From Thermococcaceae archaeon (GTDB taxonomy: Archaea; Methanobacteriota_B; Thermococci; Thermococcales; Thermococcaceae), in assembly GCA_027064745.1 (NCBI GenBank), contig JAMOPD010000227.1:1-10809 (forward strand): a DNA stretch of 10,809 nt, read 5' to 3'. A program made the position numbers and the translations under genes. Below the pieces are notes generated by a model that was given only the letters and a program-made list of their open reading frames with translations, did no database searches and was not told the DNA's origin. Position 1 is the first letter of the stretch. Each line of letters opens with the position of its first letter. Of the stretch, positions 1 through 6,486 are shown piece by piece.

Positions 1-476
1 AACTCCCTAAGCGCTCTGCTACCAACGTGATGGCCGAAGTGGACCCTGTCGGCGACCGTTCCATGGGGTGGAACATGGGAGAGGATTATGTCCCCCTCGC
101 GGTAGTTTCGCTCGAGTATCCCTCCGATCTCATCCTCCGTCAGCTCCCATATGGTGTGGAATGGCGTGATGTTGGAGCCCCCGATTCCAACTATGCCTAC
201 TCCACCGACCTCAACACGCCTGTTGTGGGCGTTTATCCCCAGCTCCGTCAGGAGTTCCGGGACGTCTCTGCCGTCGCAGTTGCCGTGTACCGCCACCAGG
301 GGCATCCCGAGCTCAAGCATTGGTGCCAGGACTTCCCTCGCCTTATCGGAACCGCTGAAATGCGTGAGGTCTCCTGCCACCAGGAGGGCGTCAAATTCCC
401 CGCCCCTCAGCACCTCGGCAAGCTGGCGGGCCCTCTTGGCGTTTCCATGGATGTCGGTAACCGCTACGAACCTCAC
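1..476 (-). CDS. Calcineurin-like metallophosphoesterase (3' end cut by window)
   Basis: Probable metal-dependent phosphoesterase of the calcineurin-like fold; the substrate cannot be told. 158 codons are visible from a GTG start at 476-474, which follows a GGGGGTGG ribosome site. The metal-site motifs appear in family order: D-I-H-G-N at residues 8-12 (Asp8, His10), G-D-L at 35-37 (Asp36), G-N-C-D at 65-68 (Asn66) and L-S-H at 132-134 (His134). The last motif, usually GHxH, would lie beyond the window edge, so the gene is incomplete here rather than broken. The start lies 11 bases after the htpX stop, so this is probably the third gene of the Fap7-htpX-phosphoesterase operon. High GC at third codon positions matches the other genes up to about 3220. 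The family call is solid; the role is unknown. Confidence 0.85.
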   Translation of the reverse strand, partial: MRFVAVTDIHGNAKRARQLAEVLRGGEFDALLVAGDLTHFSGSDKAREVLAPMLELGMPLVAVHGNCDGRDVPELLTELGINAHNRRVEVGGVGIVGIGGSNITPFHTIWELTEDEIGGILERNYREGDIILSHVPPHGTVADRVHFGHHVGSRALRE

Positions 477-487
477 GGGACCACCCC

Positions 488-1348
488 CTACGTGTAGATG
501 CCCATCTCTTCGGCGAGCTTCAGGAGCCTCTCGGCCCGATCCTTCGTTGGAGGGTGCGTGGAAACCATGTCCGCGAGGTCGCCCCGGAACGGGTTGACTA
601 TGAAGATGGGTGATGTCGCGAGGTTCCCTCCCCGCATCGGGCGGAAGGAGATTGCCTTTTCGAGCTTGAGAAGGGCACTGGCCAGGGCGAGCGGTTTCCC
701 GCTTATCCTCGCGCCGTGTTCATCCGCGGAGTACTCGCGCGAGGGACTGAGGCCAACGTGAAGGAAAATCCCCGCTATCGGCGTGAGAATCCTCAGAAGG
801 AGGCCATCGTTAGGGTTGCTCCTCTTCCTGGTGCGGGAGGGCGGGTTTATCAAGCGGTCGATGGAATAGGCCACGCCAAGGAGGGAGCCACCGATCACGG
901 AGACTAGGGTCTGAAGGGGCGTGTCGTTGTTGATTATGTGGGCAATCTCGTGGGCAATGGCGCCCTCTATTTCCTCGGGGTCCAGAACCCTGAGAAGGCC
1001 ATAGGTCAGAACTATCGTGCTGCTCCCGGGCCCCTTGCCGGCGGAGAATATGTTGGGGGTTCCAACCGGGGCCAGGGCCAGCTTGGGAACCGGAATCCCG
1101 GCGCTGGAGGCGAGCTTTCTCAGCACGGCATACAGGTAGGGATAGTCACTCTCCCCAACGAGCCTTGCCCGGTACCACCTCATCAGAATCCGGTCGCCGT
1201 ACCAGTAAACCAGGAAGTACGCGATGAGAACCACAACGATGGCCGCAGTGAGGCCCCTTCTCTCCCACAGGAGATACCCAATAATGACCGGGATAATTGC
1301 AACGAGGAGTATCGTGAGCAGAAACCTGAGCCATTTGAGGGCTCCCAT
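488..1348 (-). CDS. htpX: HtpX-like M48 family membrane zinc metalloprotease
   Basis: Membrane-bound zinc endopeptidase of family M48B. HtpX proteins take part in quality control of membrane proteins (family knowledge). The 286-residue length is normal. Two hydrophobic helices near the N-terminus (about 8-27 and 34-50) are followed by a cytosolic catalytic part with the zinc motif H-E-I-A-H at 133-137 (His133, His137, catalytic Glu134). The third ligand is probably Glu205 in SREYSADEHGA, and STHPP lies at 263-267. Further hydrophobic stretches near 147-163 and 185-200 are the usual second pair of membrane segments. The ATG at 1348-1346 starts 2 bases after the stop of the upstream Fap7-like gene, so the two are almost certainly co-transcribed and perhaps translationally coupled. 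No catalytic residue is missing. Confidence 0.9.
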   Translation of the reverse strand: MGALKWLRFLLTILLVAIIPVIIGYLLWERRGLTAAIVVVLIAYFLVYWYGDRILMRWYRARLVGESDYPYLYAVLRKLASSAGIPVPKLALAPVGTPNIFSAGKGPGSSTIVLTYGLLRVLDPEEIEGAIAHEIAHIINNDTPLQTLVSVIGGSLLGVAYSIDRLINPPSRTRKRSNPNDGLLLRILTPIAGIFLHVGLSPSREYSADEHGARISGKPLALASALLKLEKAISFRPMRGGNLATSPIFIVNPFRGDLADMVSTHPPTKDRAERLLKLAEEMGIYT

Positions 1349-1350
1349 AT

Positions 1351-1893
1351 TTAATCCCCTCCGAGCATTAGATACTGGACGACGTCATCGTAAGCCCAGC
1401 TCCAGTCGACTATTCCAACCCTCCTCTTCACCCCCTCATTCAGGAGGGATAGAATCTCGTCAACCACTTCATCGGGAGTTTTGCCTGTGGTGTCCACCTC
1501 TATGACGTTTTCGTTCTCCTCGATGGCCTCGACGAGGATAACGTCCACGAGCTCTGCCTCGACGTTCTCGGCAAGCTTTTTGCGGGGATAACCCCTGGAT
1601 TCGAGCCTCTCGGCCACCATCTTGGGATGCAGGCGGAGAACCACGACAACATCGGCTGGAACCAGGTGACTCAGGTGACCGTCTATCACAACATCCCTCC
1701 CGGAGAACTCCTCTCCAACTGCTCGGAAGAGCTCGTCAACGTCTATCTCGATTTCATCCCCTACCTTCTCCCCGATGCCCTTTGCCAGGGCGAAGTCCTT
1801 TATGCTCACGTATTCATACCCAAGCCTTTCGCTCAGGATTTTGGAGACCGTGGTTTTACCGACTCCGGGAGTACCACTCACGGCGATTATCAT
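1351..1893 (-). CDS. Fap7-type adenylate kinase / ATPase (ribosome biogenesis)
   Basis: Small P-loop kinase of the Fap7/hCINAP (KAD6) family. Members have adenylate kinase or ATPase activity, and the archaeal and eukaryotic proteins bind ribosomal protein uS11 during small-subunit maturation (family knowledge). The 180-residue protein has the Walker A loop GTPGVGKTT at 7-15, a hydrophobic strand leading to IDGHLSHL at 70-77 (Asp71, His73; the D-x-H motif of this family), an LR/GYPRKK lid region around 87-106, and the C-terminal GIVDWS signature at 160-165. The ATG at 1893-1891 follows GGGGGT. It is the first gene of a three-gene operon with htpX and a metallophosphoesterase; a TATA box lies about 45 bases upstream. 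Older annotations call such genes putative adenylate kinase. Which activity matters in the cell cannot be read from sequence. Confidence 0.88.
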   Translation of the reverse strand: MIIAVSGTPGVGKTTVSKILSERLGYEYVSIKDFALAKGIGEKVGDEIEIDVDELFRAVGEEFSGRDVVIDGHLSHLVPADVVVVLRLHPKMVAERLESRGYPRKKLAENVEAELVDVILVEAIEENENVIEVDTTGKTPDEVVDEILSLLNEGVKRRVGIVDWSWAYDDVVQYLMLGGD

Positions 1894-1933
1894 CGATTTA
1901 CCCCCGAGAACTCACTCTATTTTGTTACCGGAA

Positions 1934-1943
1934 GTTTATATGC
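1934..1943 (-). promoter_or_regulatory. TATA box of the Fap7-htpX-phosphoesterase operon
   Basis: Reading the minus strand, GCATATAAAC matches an archaeal TATA box. It lies about 45 bases before the ATG at 1893, so transcription should begin near 1912 and leave a short leader containing the GGGGGT ribosome site. Confidence 0.6.
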
Positions 1944-1984
1944 TTGTTCCTCGTTAATCGTCGAATGTACATGTAGCATTCAGC

Positions 1985-1999
1985 GAAAACCTTTTAAGG
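1985..1999 (+). promoter_or_regulatory. BRE/TATA promoter of the coiled-coil gene
   Basis: GAAAACCTTTTAAGG has a purine/A-rich BRE followed by a TATA-like CTTTTAA. Its centre is about 27 bases before a start site near 2020. The AGGTGA ribosome site at 2022-2027 and the ATG at 2034 follow at normal distances. It is divergent from the TATA box at 1934-1943, so the two promoters share a 140-base region. Confidence 0.55.
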
Positions 2000-2033
2000 A
2001 CTATAGTTTCTATATAGACGCAGGTGACACGAA

Positions 2034-2249
2034 ATGGAGAGGCTAAAATTACTTCGGAGGAAGTTGCATGTTGTGAAGAAACAGAAGGAGCTCCTCATGC
2101 TTGAGGAGGCCAAACTCATAAGGGTGACCCGTCAGAAAAAGGTGGCCGCCAAGAAGCTCGCCAAGGTCAAGAAGGAGAAAGTTGCCCTCGCCCTTGAAGA
2201 GGCGAGGCTCGTCAGGGTTCTCAAGCAGAACGGCTATCCCGCCGTCTGA
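2034..2249 (+). CDS. Small basic coiled-coil protein with internal tandem duplication
   Basis: 71-residue protein of unknown function, almost entirely predicted helix and rich in Lys, Arg, Leu and Glu. Residues 10-34 and 41-65 are two copies of one 25-residue unit (period 31). I count 15 identical positions, with the pattern KLxxVKKxKxxLxLEEA(K/R)L(I/V)RVx(R/K)Q. It ends in a short non-helical NGYPAV tail. The ATG at 2034 has AGGTGA six bases upstream and a good TATA box, so the gene looks genuinely expressed despite its size. It is a single gene, divergent from the Fap7 operon and convergent on metK. The regular heptad-like spacing of Leu/Val suggests helix pairing, and the strong positive charge could suit nucleic acid or ribosome binding; both are inference. 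I do not recognise a named family. Confidence 0.8.
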   Translation: MERLKLLRRKLHVVKKQKELLMLEEAKLIRVTRQKKVAAKKLAKVKKEKVALALEEARLVRVLKQNGYPAV

Positions 2250-2282
2250 GTTTTTTCAAAACTTTTAGAAAAGGAGAAAAGT
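2250..2282. terminator. T-rich convergent termination zone between the coiled-coil gene and metK
   Basis: The 33 bases between two convergent stop codons carry TTTTTT at 2251-2256 and ACTTTT at 2261-2266 on the plus strand. On the minus strand, CTTTTCTCCTTTTCT follows the metK stop. Archaeal RNA polymerase terminates at T-runs, so both genes can stop here. CTTTTAGAAAAG at 2262-2273 is a small palindrome. Confidence 0.6.
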
Positions 2283-3500
2283 TCAGAAGACGTTGAGCTT
2301 GTTCTCCAGTATCATCTTCTGTATCTTCGTTATGTCCGCGAGCCATGCATCCGCTATTTCATAGGCCGGCTTCTGGATGGTTTCGAGGTGGTAGCCCTTC
2401 TTCGGGATAACCTGAACGCTCGCGACGAGCGGCTCGTCGATGGGCTTACCTATCTGGCTGAGTATCCTGACGTAGACCTCCTCGACGCCCTCGACCTGCT
2501 CGGCTATGTCGTTGGCGATGAGCATCGAGAGGAGGTTGTAAATCTTTCCGACGTGGCTGACCGGGTTCTTTCCGGCAGCAGCTTCCATGCTCATGTGCCT
2601 GTTCGGGGTGATGAGACCGTTCACGCGGTTGCCCCTTCCAACGCTACCGTCGTCGCCCGCCTCGGCGCTGGTTCCGGTGACGGTGATGTAGTAGATGCCC
2701 TTCTCGGGGTCGTCGGCGGTGTTGACGTAGACCTTTGTGGGTCTCTCGGTGTGGGTCTCGACAACCTCCCACGCTGCGTCGTGGATAGCCTCCTTGACGG
2801 CCATGTAGTCGTCCGGGGTGTCGACCTCGCTGTCAACTATCGCAGCGGCTATGGTGAGGTCTATCTCGTCGCCCTTCCTGAGCCCCATGACCTTGATGTC
2901 CTCACCGACGGCAGGATACTTCCTCTTGAACTCGTCGCTGTTGAGGAGCCTCTCGGTCTCGAGGACTATCCTCTCGGTCTCGCTGAGGGGGGCGTAGCCG
3001 ACTCCAAAGCTGGTGTCGTTGGCGAGCGGAATCGGGTTCTCTTTGGCCTTGTTGAAGACTCCAACGAGGTCAACGCTTCCCTGGCCTATGCGGGAGTCTA
3101 TGACGACGTGGTTCTCAAGGTCCAGGTGGCGAACGGCCTTTCTGAGGTAGTCCTTGGCGGCCCTGATGGCTATCTCGTGAACCGGGAAGAACTCGCGGTC
3201 AACCATCTCGACGGCCCTTCCTGAAAGAAGGATGTAAATTGGTTTTATAACCTCACCACCACCGAATTTAGGATATGCTCTTCCTCCAACAACCTCAACT
3301 TGATCCGTGTTGTGGTGTAGAATTATGCCATATCTCCTAATGTACTCCCTGCTCAATGCCCTGCTGACAGCTTCAGCTATACCATCGGCAATGCTGTCCG
3401 GGTGGCCGATTCCCTTCCTCTCAACGAGCTCAACTTTCTGCATCTCAACCGGAGTACGCATAAGCTCCTCCACAACTATATTCCTGACTTTCTCCGCCAT
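2283..3500 (-). CDS. metK: S-adenosylmethionine synthetase, archaeal type
   Basis: Makes S-adenosylmethionine from methionine and ATP in the cytosol, supplying methyl groups and polyamine precursors. The 405-residue protein matches the length and sequence style of archaeal MAT, which is only distantly related to the bacterial enzyme. Conserved parts visible are GIGHPDS at 30-36, [11 protein letters not shown] at 276-286 and [11 protein letters not shown] at 312-322. The frame stays open to 3521, but I place the start at the ATG at 3500-3498: GAGGTGAT sits six bases before it, and [12 protein letters not shown] is the usual archaeal N-terminus. A strong TATA box at 3536-3550 serves it. Odd point: codons 37-93 have AT-rich third positions (about 20 of 57 are G/C), whereas codons 94-150 have about 44 of 57. 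Composition therefore switches inside the gene near 3220. The protein shows no defect. Confidence 0.95.
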   Translation of the reverse strand: MAEKVRNIVVEELMRTPVEMQKVELVERKGIGHPDSIADGIAEAVSRALSREYIRRYGIILHHNTDQVEVVGGRAYPKFGGGEVIKPIYILLSGRAVEMVDREFFPVHEIAIRAAKDYLRKAVRHLDLENHVVIDSRIGQGSVDLVGVFNKAKENPIPLANDTSFGVGYAPLSETERIVLETERLLNSDEFKRKYPAVGEDIKVMGLRKGDEIDLTIAAAIVDSEVDTPDDYMAVKEAIHDAAWEVVETHTERPTKVYVNTADDPEKGIYYITVTGTSAEAGDDGSVGRGNRVNGLITPNRHMSMEAAAGKNPVSHVGKIYNLLSMLIANDIAEQVEGVEEVYVRILSQIGKPIDEPLVASVQVIPKKGYHLETIQKPAYEIADAWLADITKIQKMILENKLNVF

Positions 3501-3535
3501 GATCATCACCTCTATGCGCACCTTAGTTCATTGCC

Positions 3536-3550
3536 TTATATATTTTTCGG
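3536..3550 (-). promoter_or_regulatory. BRE/TATA promoter of metK
   Basis: On the minus strand, CCGAAAAATATATAA is a near-ideal archaeal BRE plus TATA box. It predicts a start near 3513 and a leader of about 13 bases holding the GAGGTGAT ribosome site. Two adjacent 15-base inverted repeats (3556-3570 and 3571-3585) lie just upstream. Confidence 0.7.
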
Positions 3551-3555
3551 CATAA

Positions 3556-3585
3556 ATTAGGATTCCTAATATAACTAGTAGTTAT
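3556..3585. promoter_or_regulatory. Two adjacent 15-base inverted repeats between metK and translin genes
   Basis: ATTAGGA-T-TCCTAAT at 3556-3570 is a perfect 7-base inverted repeat around one base. It is followed without a gap by ATAACT-AGT-AGTTAT at 3571-3585, a perfect 6-base inverted repeat around three bases. Both lie directly upstream of the metK BRE, where an activator or repressor could bind. Operator function is inferred from position and symmetry only; in AT-rich DNA such symmetry can arise by chance. Confidence 0.35.
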
Positions 3586-3617
3586 TAAACTTAAACCCTC
3601 AAGAATGAACCGAGAAA

Positions 3618-3632
3618 CTCACACTTTTTAAG
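3618..3632 (+). promoter_or_regulatory. Probable TATA box of the translin-family gene
   Basis: CTTTTTAAG within this stretch resembles a TATA box; CGAGAAA a few bases upstream could be a BRE. A start near 3652-3655 would give a very short leader before the ATG at 3664. Confidence 0.4.
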
Positions 3633-3663
3633 CTCTTCTTCAAGAGAACTTACGGTGAAAATG

Positions 3664-4278
3664 ATGCTCTCGGAAATTATAGATGAGATAAGAAATGTTC
3701 TGGATGAAAAAGATCTCCTTAGAGAGGAGGCGCTGAAAATCACGAGAGAAATTGTGAGATTGAGTGGAGACAGTATAAAAGCTCTTCACAGAGGGGATAT
3801 AGAGACTGCATGGGAGAGGATTGAAAAAGTGAAGGAAAAGATAGAAATGTTGAATGAAAAGCTGTTGCCTCATCCGGACCTGTACTTTACCGGTTACGTT
3901 CAGAATGCTCATCAGGAGTTCGTTGAGGCTGTGCTTTTCTATTCCTACCTCACAGGTTCTGGGTTTCCATCACCTAAAGAACTTGGAGTGCCGGAGTCAA
4001 ATTATCTCCTCGGAATTGGGGACCTTATAGGAGAACTCAGGAGACACTTCCTTCTTCTACTTATGGAGAATAAAATTGAGGAAGCCCAGAACGTTTATGA
4101 AACCATGAGCCGGATTTATGAGGAACTAATGACGCTTGAATATCCGAAAGGCCTTGTGAATATACGACAGAAGCAAGATCAAGCAAGGTATATTGTTGAG
4201 AGAACCCTCGAAGATTTAACACGGGCAAAACTAACTAAAAGCCTTGAGGAGAAATTAAATAAGGCAATAAAAATGTAG
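3664..4278 (+). CDS. Translin family protein (archaeal translin/TRAX-like)
   Basis: All-helical protein of the translin/TRAX family. Eukaryotic translin-TRAX (C3PO) binds and cleaves RNA and single-stranded DNA; archaeal TRAX-like proteins form similar barrels (family knowledge). The 204 residues, from the ATG at 3664, contain the family core YFTGYVQNAHQEFVEA near 76-91 and YLLGIGDLIGELRR near 114-127. The C-terminal run has LVNIRQKQDQARYIVERTLEDL near 168-189, ending in a basic helix. The frame also offers GTG at 3655 and ATG at 3661. I chose 3664 because GGTGA at 3654-3658 then has five bases of spacing. Such genes are sometimes wrongly labelled haloacid dehalogenase, but no HAD motif is present. 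It stands 86 bases upstream of the endonuclease V gene, a second nucleic acid enzyme. Confidence 0.85.
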   Translation: MLSEIIDEIRNVLDEKDLLREEALKITREIVRLSGDSIKALHRGDIETAWERIEKVKEKIEMLNEKLLPHPDLYFTGYVQNAHQEFVEAVLFYSYLTGSGFPSPKELGVPESNYLLGIGDLIGELRRHFLLLLMENKIEEAQNVYETMSRIYEELMTLEYPKGLVNIRQKQDQARYIVERTLEDLTRAKLTKSLEEKLNKAIKM

Positions 4279-4364
4279 TTACATAATTAATGCTTTAAAC
4301 AGAATGAAACTAACGAAAAGCTTAGAGCGGAAATGTAATCATATAACTGCAGTTGGTGAGGGTT

Positions 4365-4922
4365 ATGAACCTTAAGAGGATCTCAGATGTGCAGAGAAAG
4401 CTCGCGGAGAGGATAATAGAGCGGCCAGTTGAATTAAGGATGATTAAGACAGTTGCTGCAGTTGATGTATCATATAGGGGAAACACTGCAAGAGCAGCCT
4501 TTGTTCTGTGCTCTTTTCCTGAATGCAGACTCTTGGAAGATAGGGTGATTAAAACCGAGGTTGATTTCCCTTACATTTCTACTTTTTTCTTTCTCAGGGA
4601 AACTAAGCCCGTACTGCTGGCTGTTAGGGATGAAGAATTTGATATTCTGCTGGTTGAGGGGCATGGAAAAGCTCATCCAAGAGGATATGGTCTGGCTTCT
4701 CATATAGGGTTACTTCTCAAGAGGCCTGTTATAGGAGTTGCCAAGAAACCCTTAAGAGACTATCCTGAGGGCACTCTGGTAAAAGTGGGAAAAGCTTATG
4801 TTAGTGTTGGAAACCTAATCGATTTAAGGAGTGCACAAAAAGTAATTGAAATACTCAATGATGATGGTTACCCAAAACCTCTTAAAATTGCAGATGCACT
4901 CTCTAGGGGGAAAGAAAAATGA
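4365..4922 (+). CDS. nfi: Endonuclease V (deoxyinosine-specific nuclease)
   Basis: Mg2+-dependent nuclease that cuts one base 3' to inosine in DNA, and in RNA for some homologues, starting repair of deaminated adenine. The 185-residue protein shows AAVDVSY near 31-37 with the first catalytic Asp34, LRE at 77-79 with Glu79, [19 protein letters not shown] near 95-113, and [12 protein letters not shown] near 119-130. Two positions differ from the Thermotoga enzyme as I remember it: Glu98 stands where the third metal-binding residue is Asp110, and the strand-separating wedge reads PYIS rather than PYIP. The TTG at 4353 and GTG at 4356 are in frame, but the ATG at 4365 has GGTGAG four bases upstream and gives the usual N-terminus. 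Its TGA overlaps the ATG of the riboflavin kinase gene. Confidence 0.9.
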   Translation: MNLKRISDVQRKLAERIIERPVELRMIKTVAAVDVSYRGNTARAAFVLCSFPECRLLEDRVIKTEVDFPYISTFFFLRETKPVLLAVRDEEFDILLVEGHGKAHPRGYGLASHIGLLLKRPVIGVAKKPLRDYPEGTLVKVGKAYVSVGNLIDLRSAQKVIEILNDDGYPKPLKIADALSRGKEK

Positions 4923-5560
4923 AACGACTGAAGATCATGTTATCACTTGCAAAAAAAGGAGCTATTGGAGAGAAAAAGAAAATAACAGTTAGGGGTTTGG
5001 CAAATGAACTGGGATTTTCTCCTCAAACTGTGCTTAGAATACTTGATGAATTGGAGGGAGAGGGTCTGATAGTCAAGGAGATAATCGGAAGAAAAACATA
5101 TGTTGAAATTAGTGAAAATGGACTAAAATTTCTGGAAGAACTCTGCGATGAGATATATGATGTAGTGTATCAGGGAATAATAATAGGAGAAGTTATTTCT
5201 GGAATTGGGGAGGGCGCCTATTATGTTAGACATTATGCTCATCTTATTGAGGAATATCTTGGATTTACGCCATATCCCGGTACTCTTAATGTGAGGGTTA
5301 TATTCCCAAAAACAATATTTGATGCCCTCTGTGGAGCAAAACCTATTACCATCCCGGGATTTACTAAAGAAGGTAGAACATTTGGAGATGTTAAAGCCTA
5401 CAGAGTCATGATTGATGGAGTTGAAGGTGCTGTGGTAATACCATCTAGAACTATTCATCCACCACGGATAGCGGAGGTAATCTCTCCGGTTTATCTAAGA
5501 AAAGAGTTAAACCTTAAGGATGGCTCAAAAATAACTTTAAAGGTGGTAAAGTTAAAATGA
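4919..5560 (+). CDS. CTP-dependent riboflavin kinase with N-terminal HTH regulator domain (RbkR type)
   Basis: Bifunctional archaeal protein. The C-terminal domain (about 85-213, formerly DUF120) makes FMN from riboflavin using CTP, and the N-terminal winged-helix domain (about 1-75) binds DNA to control riboflavin genes (known for the RbkR family). HTH recognition region: [17 protein letters not shown] at 34-50. Kinase motifs: GIGEGAYYV at 95-103, PYPGTLNVR at 118-126, FTKEGRTFG at 148-156, IPSRTIH at 174-180 and EVISPVYLR at 186-194, all intact. At 213 residues it has both domains at full length. The ATG overlaps the endonuclease V stop as ATGA, with AGGGGGA upstream, and its own stop overlaps the next start in the same way. 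It is therefore translated from a polycistronic message. No riboflavin synthesis gene lies in the window. Confidence 0.92.
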   Translation: MKRLKIMLSLAKKGAIGEKKKITVRGLANELGFSPQTVLRILDELEGEGLIVKEIIGRKTYVEISENGLKFLEELCDEIYDVVYQGIIIGEVISGIGEGAYYVRHYAHLIEEYLGFTPYPGTLNVRVIFPKTIFDALCGAKPITIPGFTKEGRTFGDVKAYRVMIDGVEGAVVIPSRTIHPPRIAEVISPVYLRKELNLKDGSKITLKVVKLK

Positions 5561-6090
5561 GAAGATTGCTCTCTTCTTTAGCGTTTGCAGGAGTGGGAAT
5601 AACAATAAGTTTCGTGTTGATAGTAATGTCGTTCCATCCATCGACTAGTATGGACACACTGATACCAGTATATCTCGTCGGATTACTTGGAGGAGCATTT
5701 TACGGAGCAATAGGAAAAAGAGGTGGAGTGAATGCTTCAGGCGTGGCTTTTATTTTAGGTTTGACAATAACTGTTCTCCTGAATTTACTGTGGAGATACA
5801 GACCTCTTACGCTTGGTTATTCTATTGCATTCCTCGTAATAGTTATTGTGGGCATGTTTATGGTAGAGAGCAAGAGTGATTTAGATATAGCTTTAATTCC
5901 ATTTTCATATTTCGGCGGTTTCATAGTTGGAATGTTGCTGTTTATGAATGTGCATTTGGCAGAGGTTGAAGGCGCTGTCATGAGTGTGATGGTAACAGGG
6001 GTTATTGGGGCTTTTGTGTCTCTGGTTGTAGCTTTACTCAGAGTTATGTTTAATTTACGGAAACAGAAAAATGTTGAACTATTAAGGTAA
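5557..6090 (+). CDS. Six-helix membrane protein of unknown function
   Basis: 177-residue hydrophobic protein that I do not recognise. Six predicted membrane helices lie at about 5-25, 35-53, 59-79, 86-104, 110-131 and 139-165, with a short basic C-terminal tail (NLRKQKN). The second helix is glycine-rich ([12 protein letters not shown], 42-53), suggesting close helix packing. There is no signal peptide, cysteine pair or transporter motif. Its ATG overlaps the RbkR stop (ATGA at 5557-5560), so it is the last gene of the endonuclease V-RbkR-membrane protein operon. Linkage to a riboflavin kinase might hint at flavin or vitamin uptake, but the protein does not resemble the known riboflavin transporters I can recall. 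That link is speculation. Confidence 0.75.
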   Translation: MRRLLSSLAFAGVGITISFVLIVMSFHPSTSMDTLIPVYLVGLLGGAFYGAIGKRGGVNASGVAFILGLTITVLLNLLWRYRPLTLGYSIAFLVIVIVGMFMVESKSDLDIALIPFSYFGGFIVGMLLFMNVHLAEVEGAVMSVMVTGVIGAFVSLVVALLRVMFNLRKQKNVELLR

Positions 6091-6164
6091 ATGGTGCGCA
6101 GACGGTTCGATTTGCAGGTACTGGAGGTTCCTACGTTGACGAAATAGCTTCAGCAATTTACTGA
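6078..6164 (+). pseudogene. Possible gene remnant (28 codons, glycine-rich motif)
   Basis: A short open frame with no start codon, ending at TGA 6162-6164. It reads like protein: RFAGTGGSYVDEIAS follows a short hydrophilic stretch. A GTGGSxxxE turn of this kind recalls nucleotide- or metal-binding loops, for example in Nif3-like proteins, but the match is too short to name. It lies just after the membrane protein stop in another frame. Confidence 0.25.
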
Positions 6165-6183
6165 TATCCCTCTCCCAAGGCTT

Positions 6184-6321
6184 TCAAAAAGTAACCCTAG
6201 CTGGATTTACCATGAAAGTATCATATTTTCCTTCTGGGAGCTTTTTGATGTCGCTTGCCCTTGAAATGAGCTTAAGTTTTCTCGTGTTGCTATCAAAATA
6301 TCTCAGTTCATATTTGTCCTT
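6184..6321 (-). pseudogene. Probable C-terminal gene remnant without a start
   Basis: A minus-strand frame of 45 codons between a TAA (6322-6324) and a TGA (6184-6186), with no usable start codon. The translation has a natural protein composition: KYELRYFDSN, then LKLISRASDIKKLPEG, then KYDTFMVNPARVTF. The frame stays open for about 30 more codons after the TGA (KPWERDISKLLKLF follows), as expected if an older gene was interrupted by a stop. I cannot name the family. It occupies the middle of the 6091-6486 stretch that has no intact gene. Confidence 0.4.
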
Positions 6322-6376
6322 TTACCCCGAGTTAGATGGCTAACAGTATTAAAAATATAAAATAACCTGTGAGAGC

Positions 6377-6428
6377 GCCTGAGGATAAATCCAGATATAA
6401 CTATAAGCCTGACCTATCCTGACAGTAT
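6377..6428 (+). repeat. Small repeat element, copy A (right end intact)
   Basis: This segment shares an ordered set of blocks with copy B at 9983-10047: AGGATAA, then AT(C/T)CAG, TATAACTA (6396-6403) and the exact 13-mer TAAGCCTGACCTA (6404-6416). Its right end TATCCTGACAGTAT (6415-6428) is the exact reverse complement of the left end of copy B (9983-9996). Its own left end (CGCCTGAGGATAA) looks like a decayed form of that terminus. An original element of about 55-65 bases with 14-base inverted ends would explain both copies. Confidence 0.5.
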
Positions 6429-6444
6429 CATAAAAACTAAAGCA

Positions 6445-6456
6445 ACATTTAAATAT
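6445..6456 (+). promoter_or_regulatory. TATA box of the PRC-barrel gene
   Basis: ACATTTAAATAT contains a good archaeal TATA box (ATTTAAATA, 6447-6455). It predicts a start near 6476 and a leader of only about ten bases before the ATG at 6487. The box lies just downstream of repeat copy A. Confidence 0.5.
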
Positions 6457-6486
6457 CATAGAGCTGAACTATTTCAGGTGATTAAA

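Larger units (their letters stand above)
6091..6486. other. Gene-free stretch between membrane protein and PRC-barrel genes
   Basis: About 390 bases without an intact gene. From left to right it holds a possible plus-strand remnant (to 6164), a minus-strand remnant (6184-6321), an AT-rich spacer around 6335-6365, repeat copy A (6377-6428) and the PRC-barrel promoter. No box C/D pattern, tRNA or clear terminator was found. The mixture suggests a decayed gene between two transcription units. Confidence 0.5.

Noticed and set aside
938-2046. Plus-strand frames opposite htpX and the Fap7-like gene
   Set aside because: They lie antisense to two well-supported genes, lack ribosome sites and give no recognisable protein.
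2388-3224. 278-codon open frame on the plus strand opposite metK
   Set aside because: It is a shadow of the GC-rich metK coding strand: it has no ribosome site or promoter, its product is low-complexity Val/Asp/Leu/Gly, and it ends where the GC-rich part of metK ends.
3501-3521. Longer metK start giving seven extra N-terminal residues
   Set aside because: The GAGGTGAT ribosome site lies inside that extension and points to the ATG at 3500, and the predicted transcript would begin within it.
4858-4870. ATGATGA inside the endonuclease V gene as a C box
   Set aside because: No CTGA box follows at guide distance, and the bases encode a normal protein segment.
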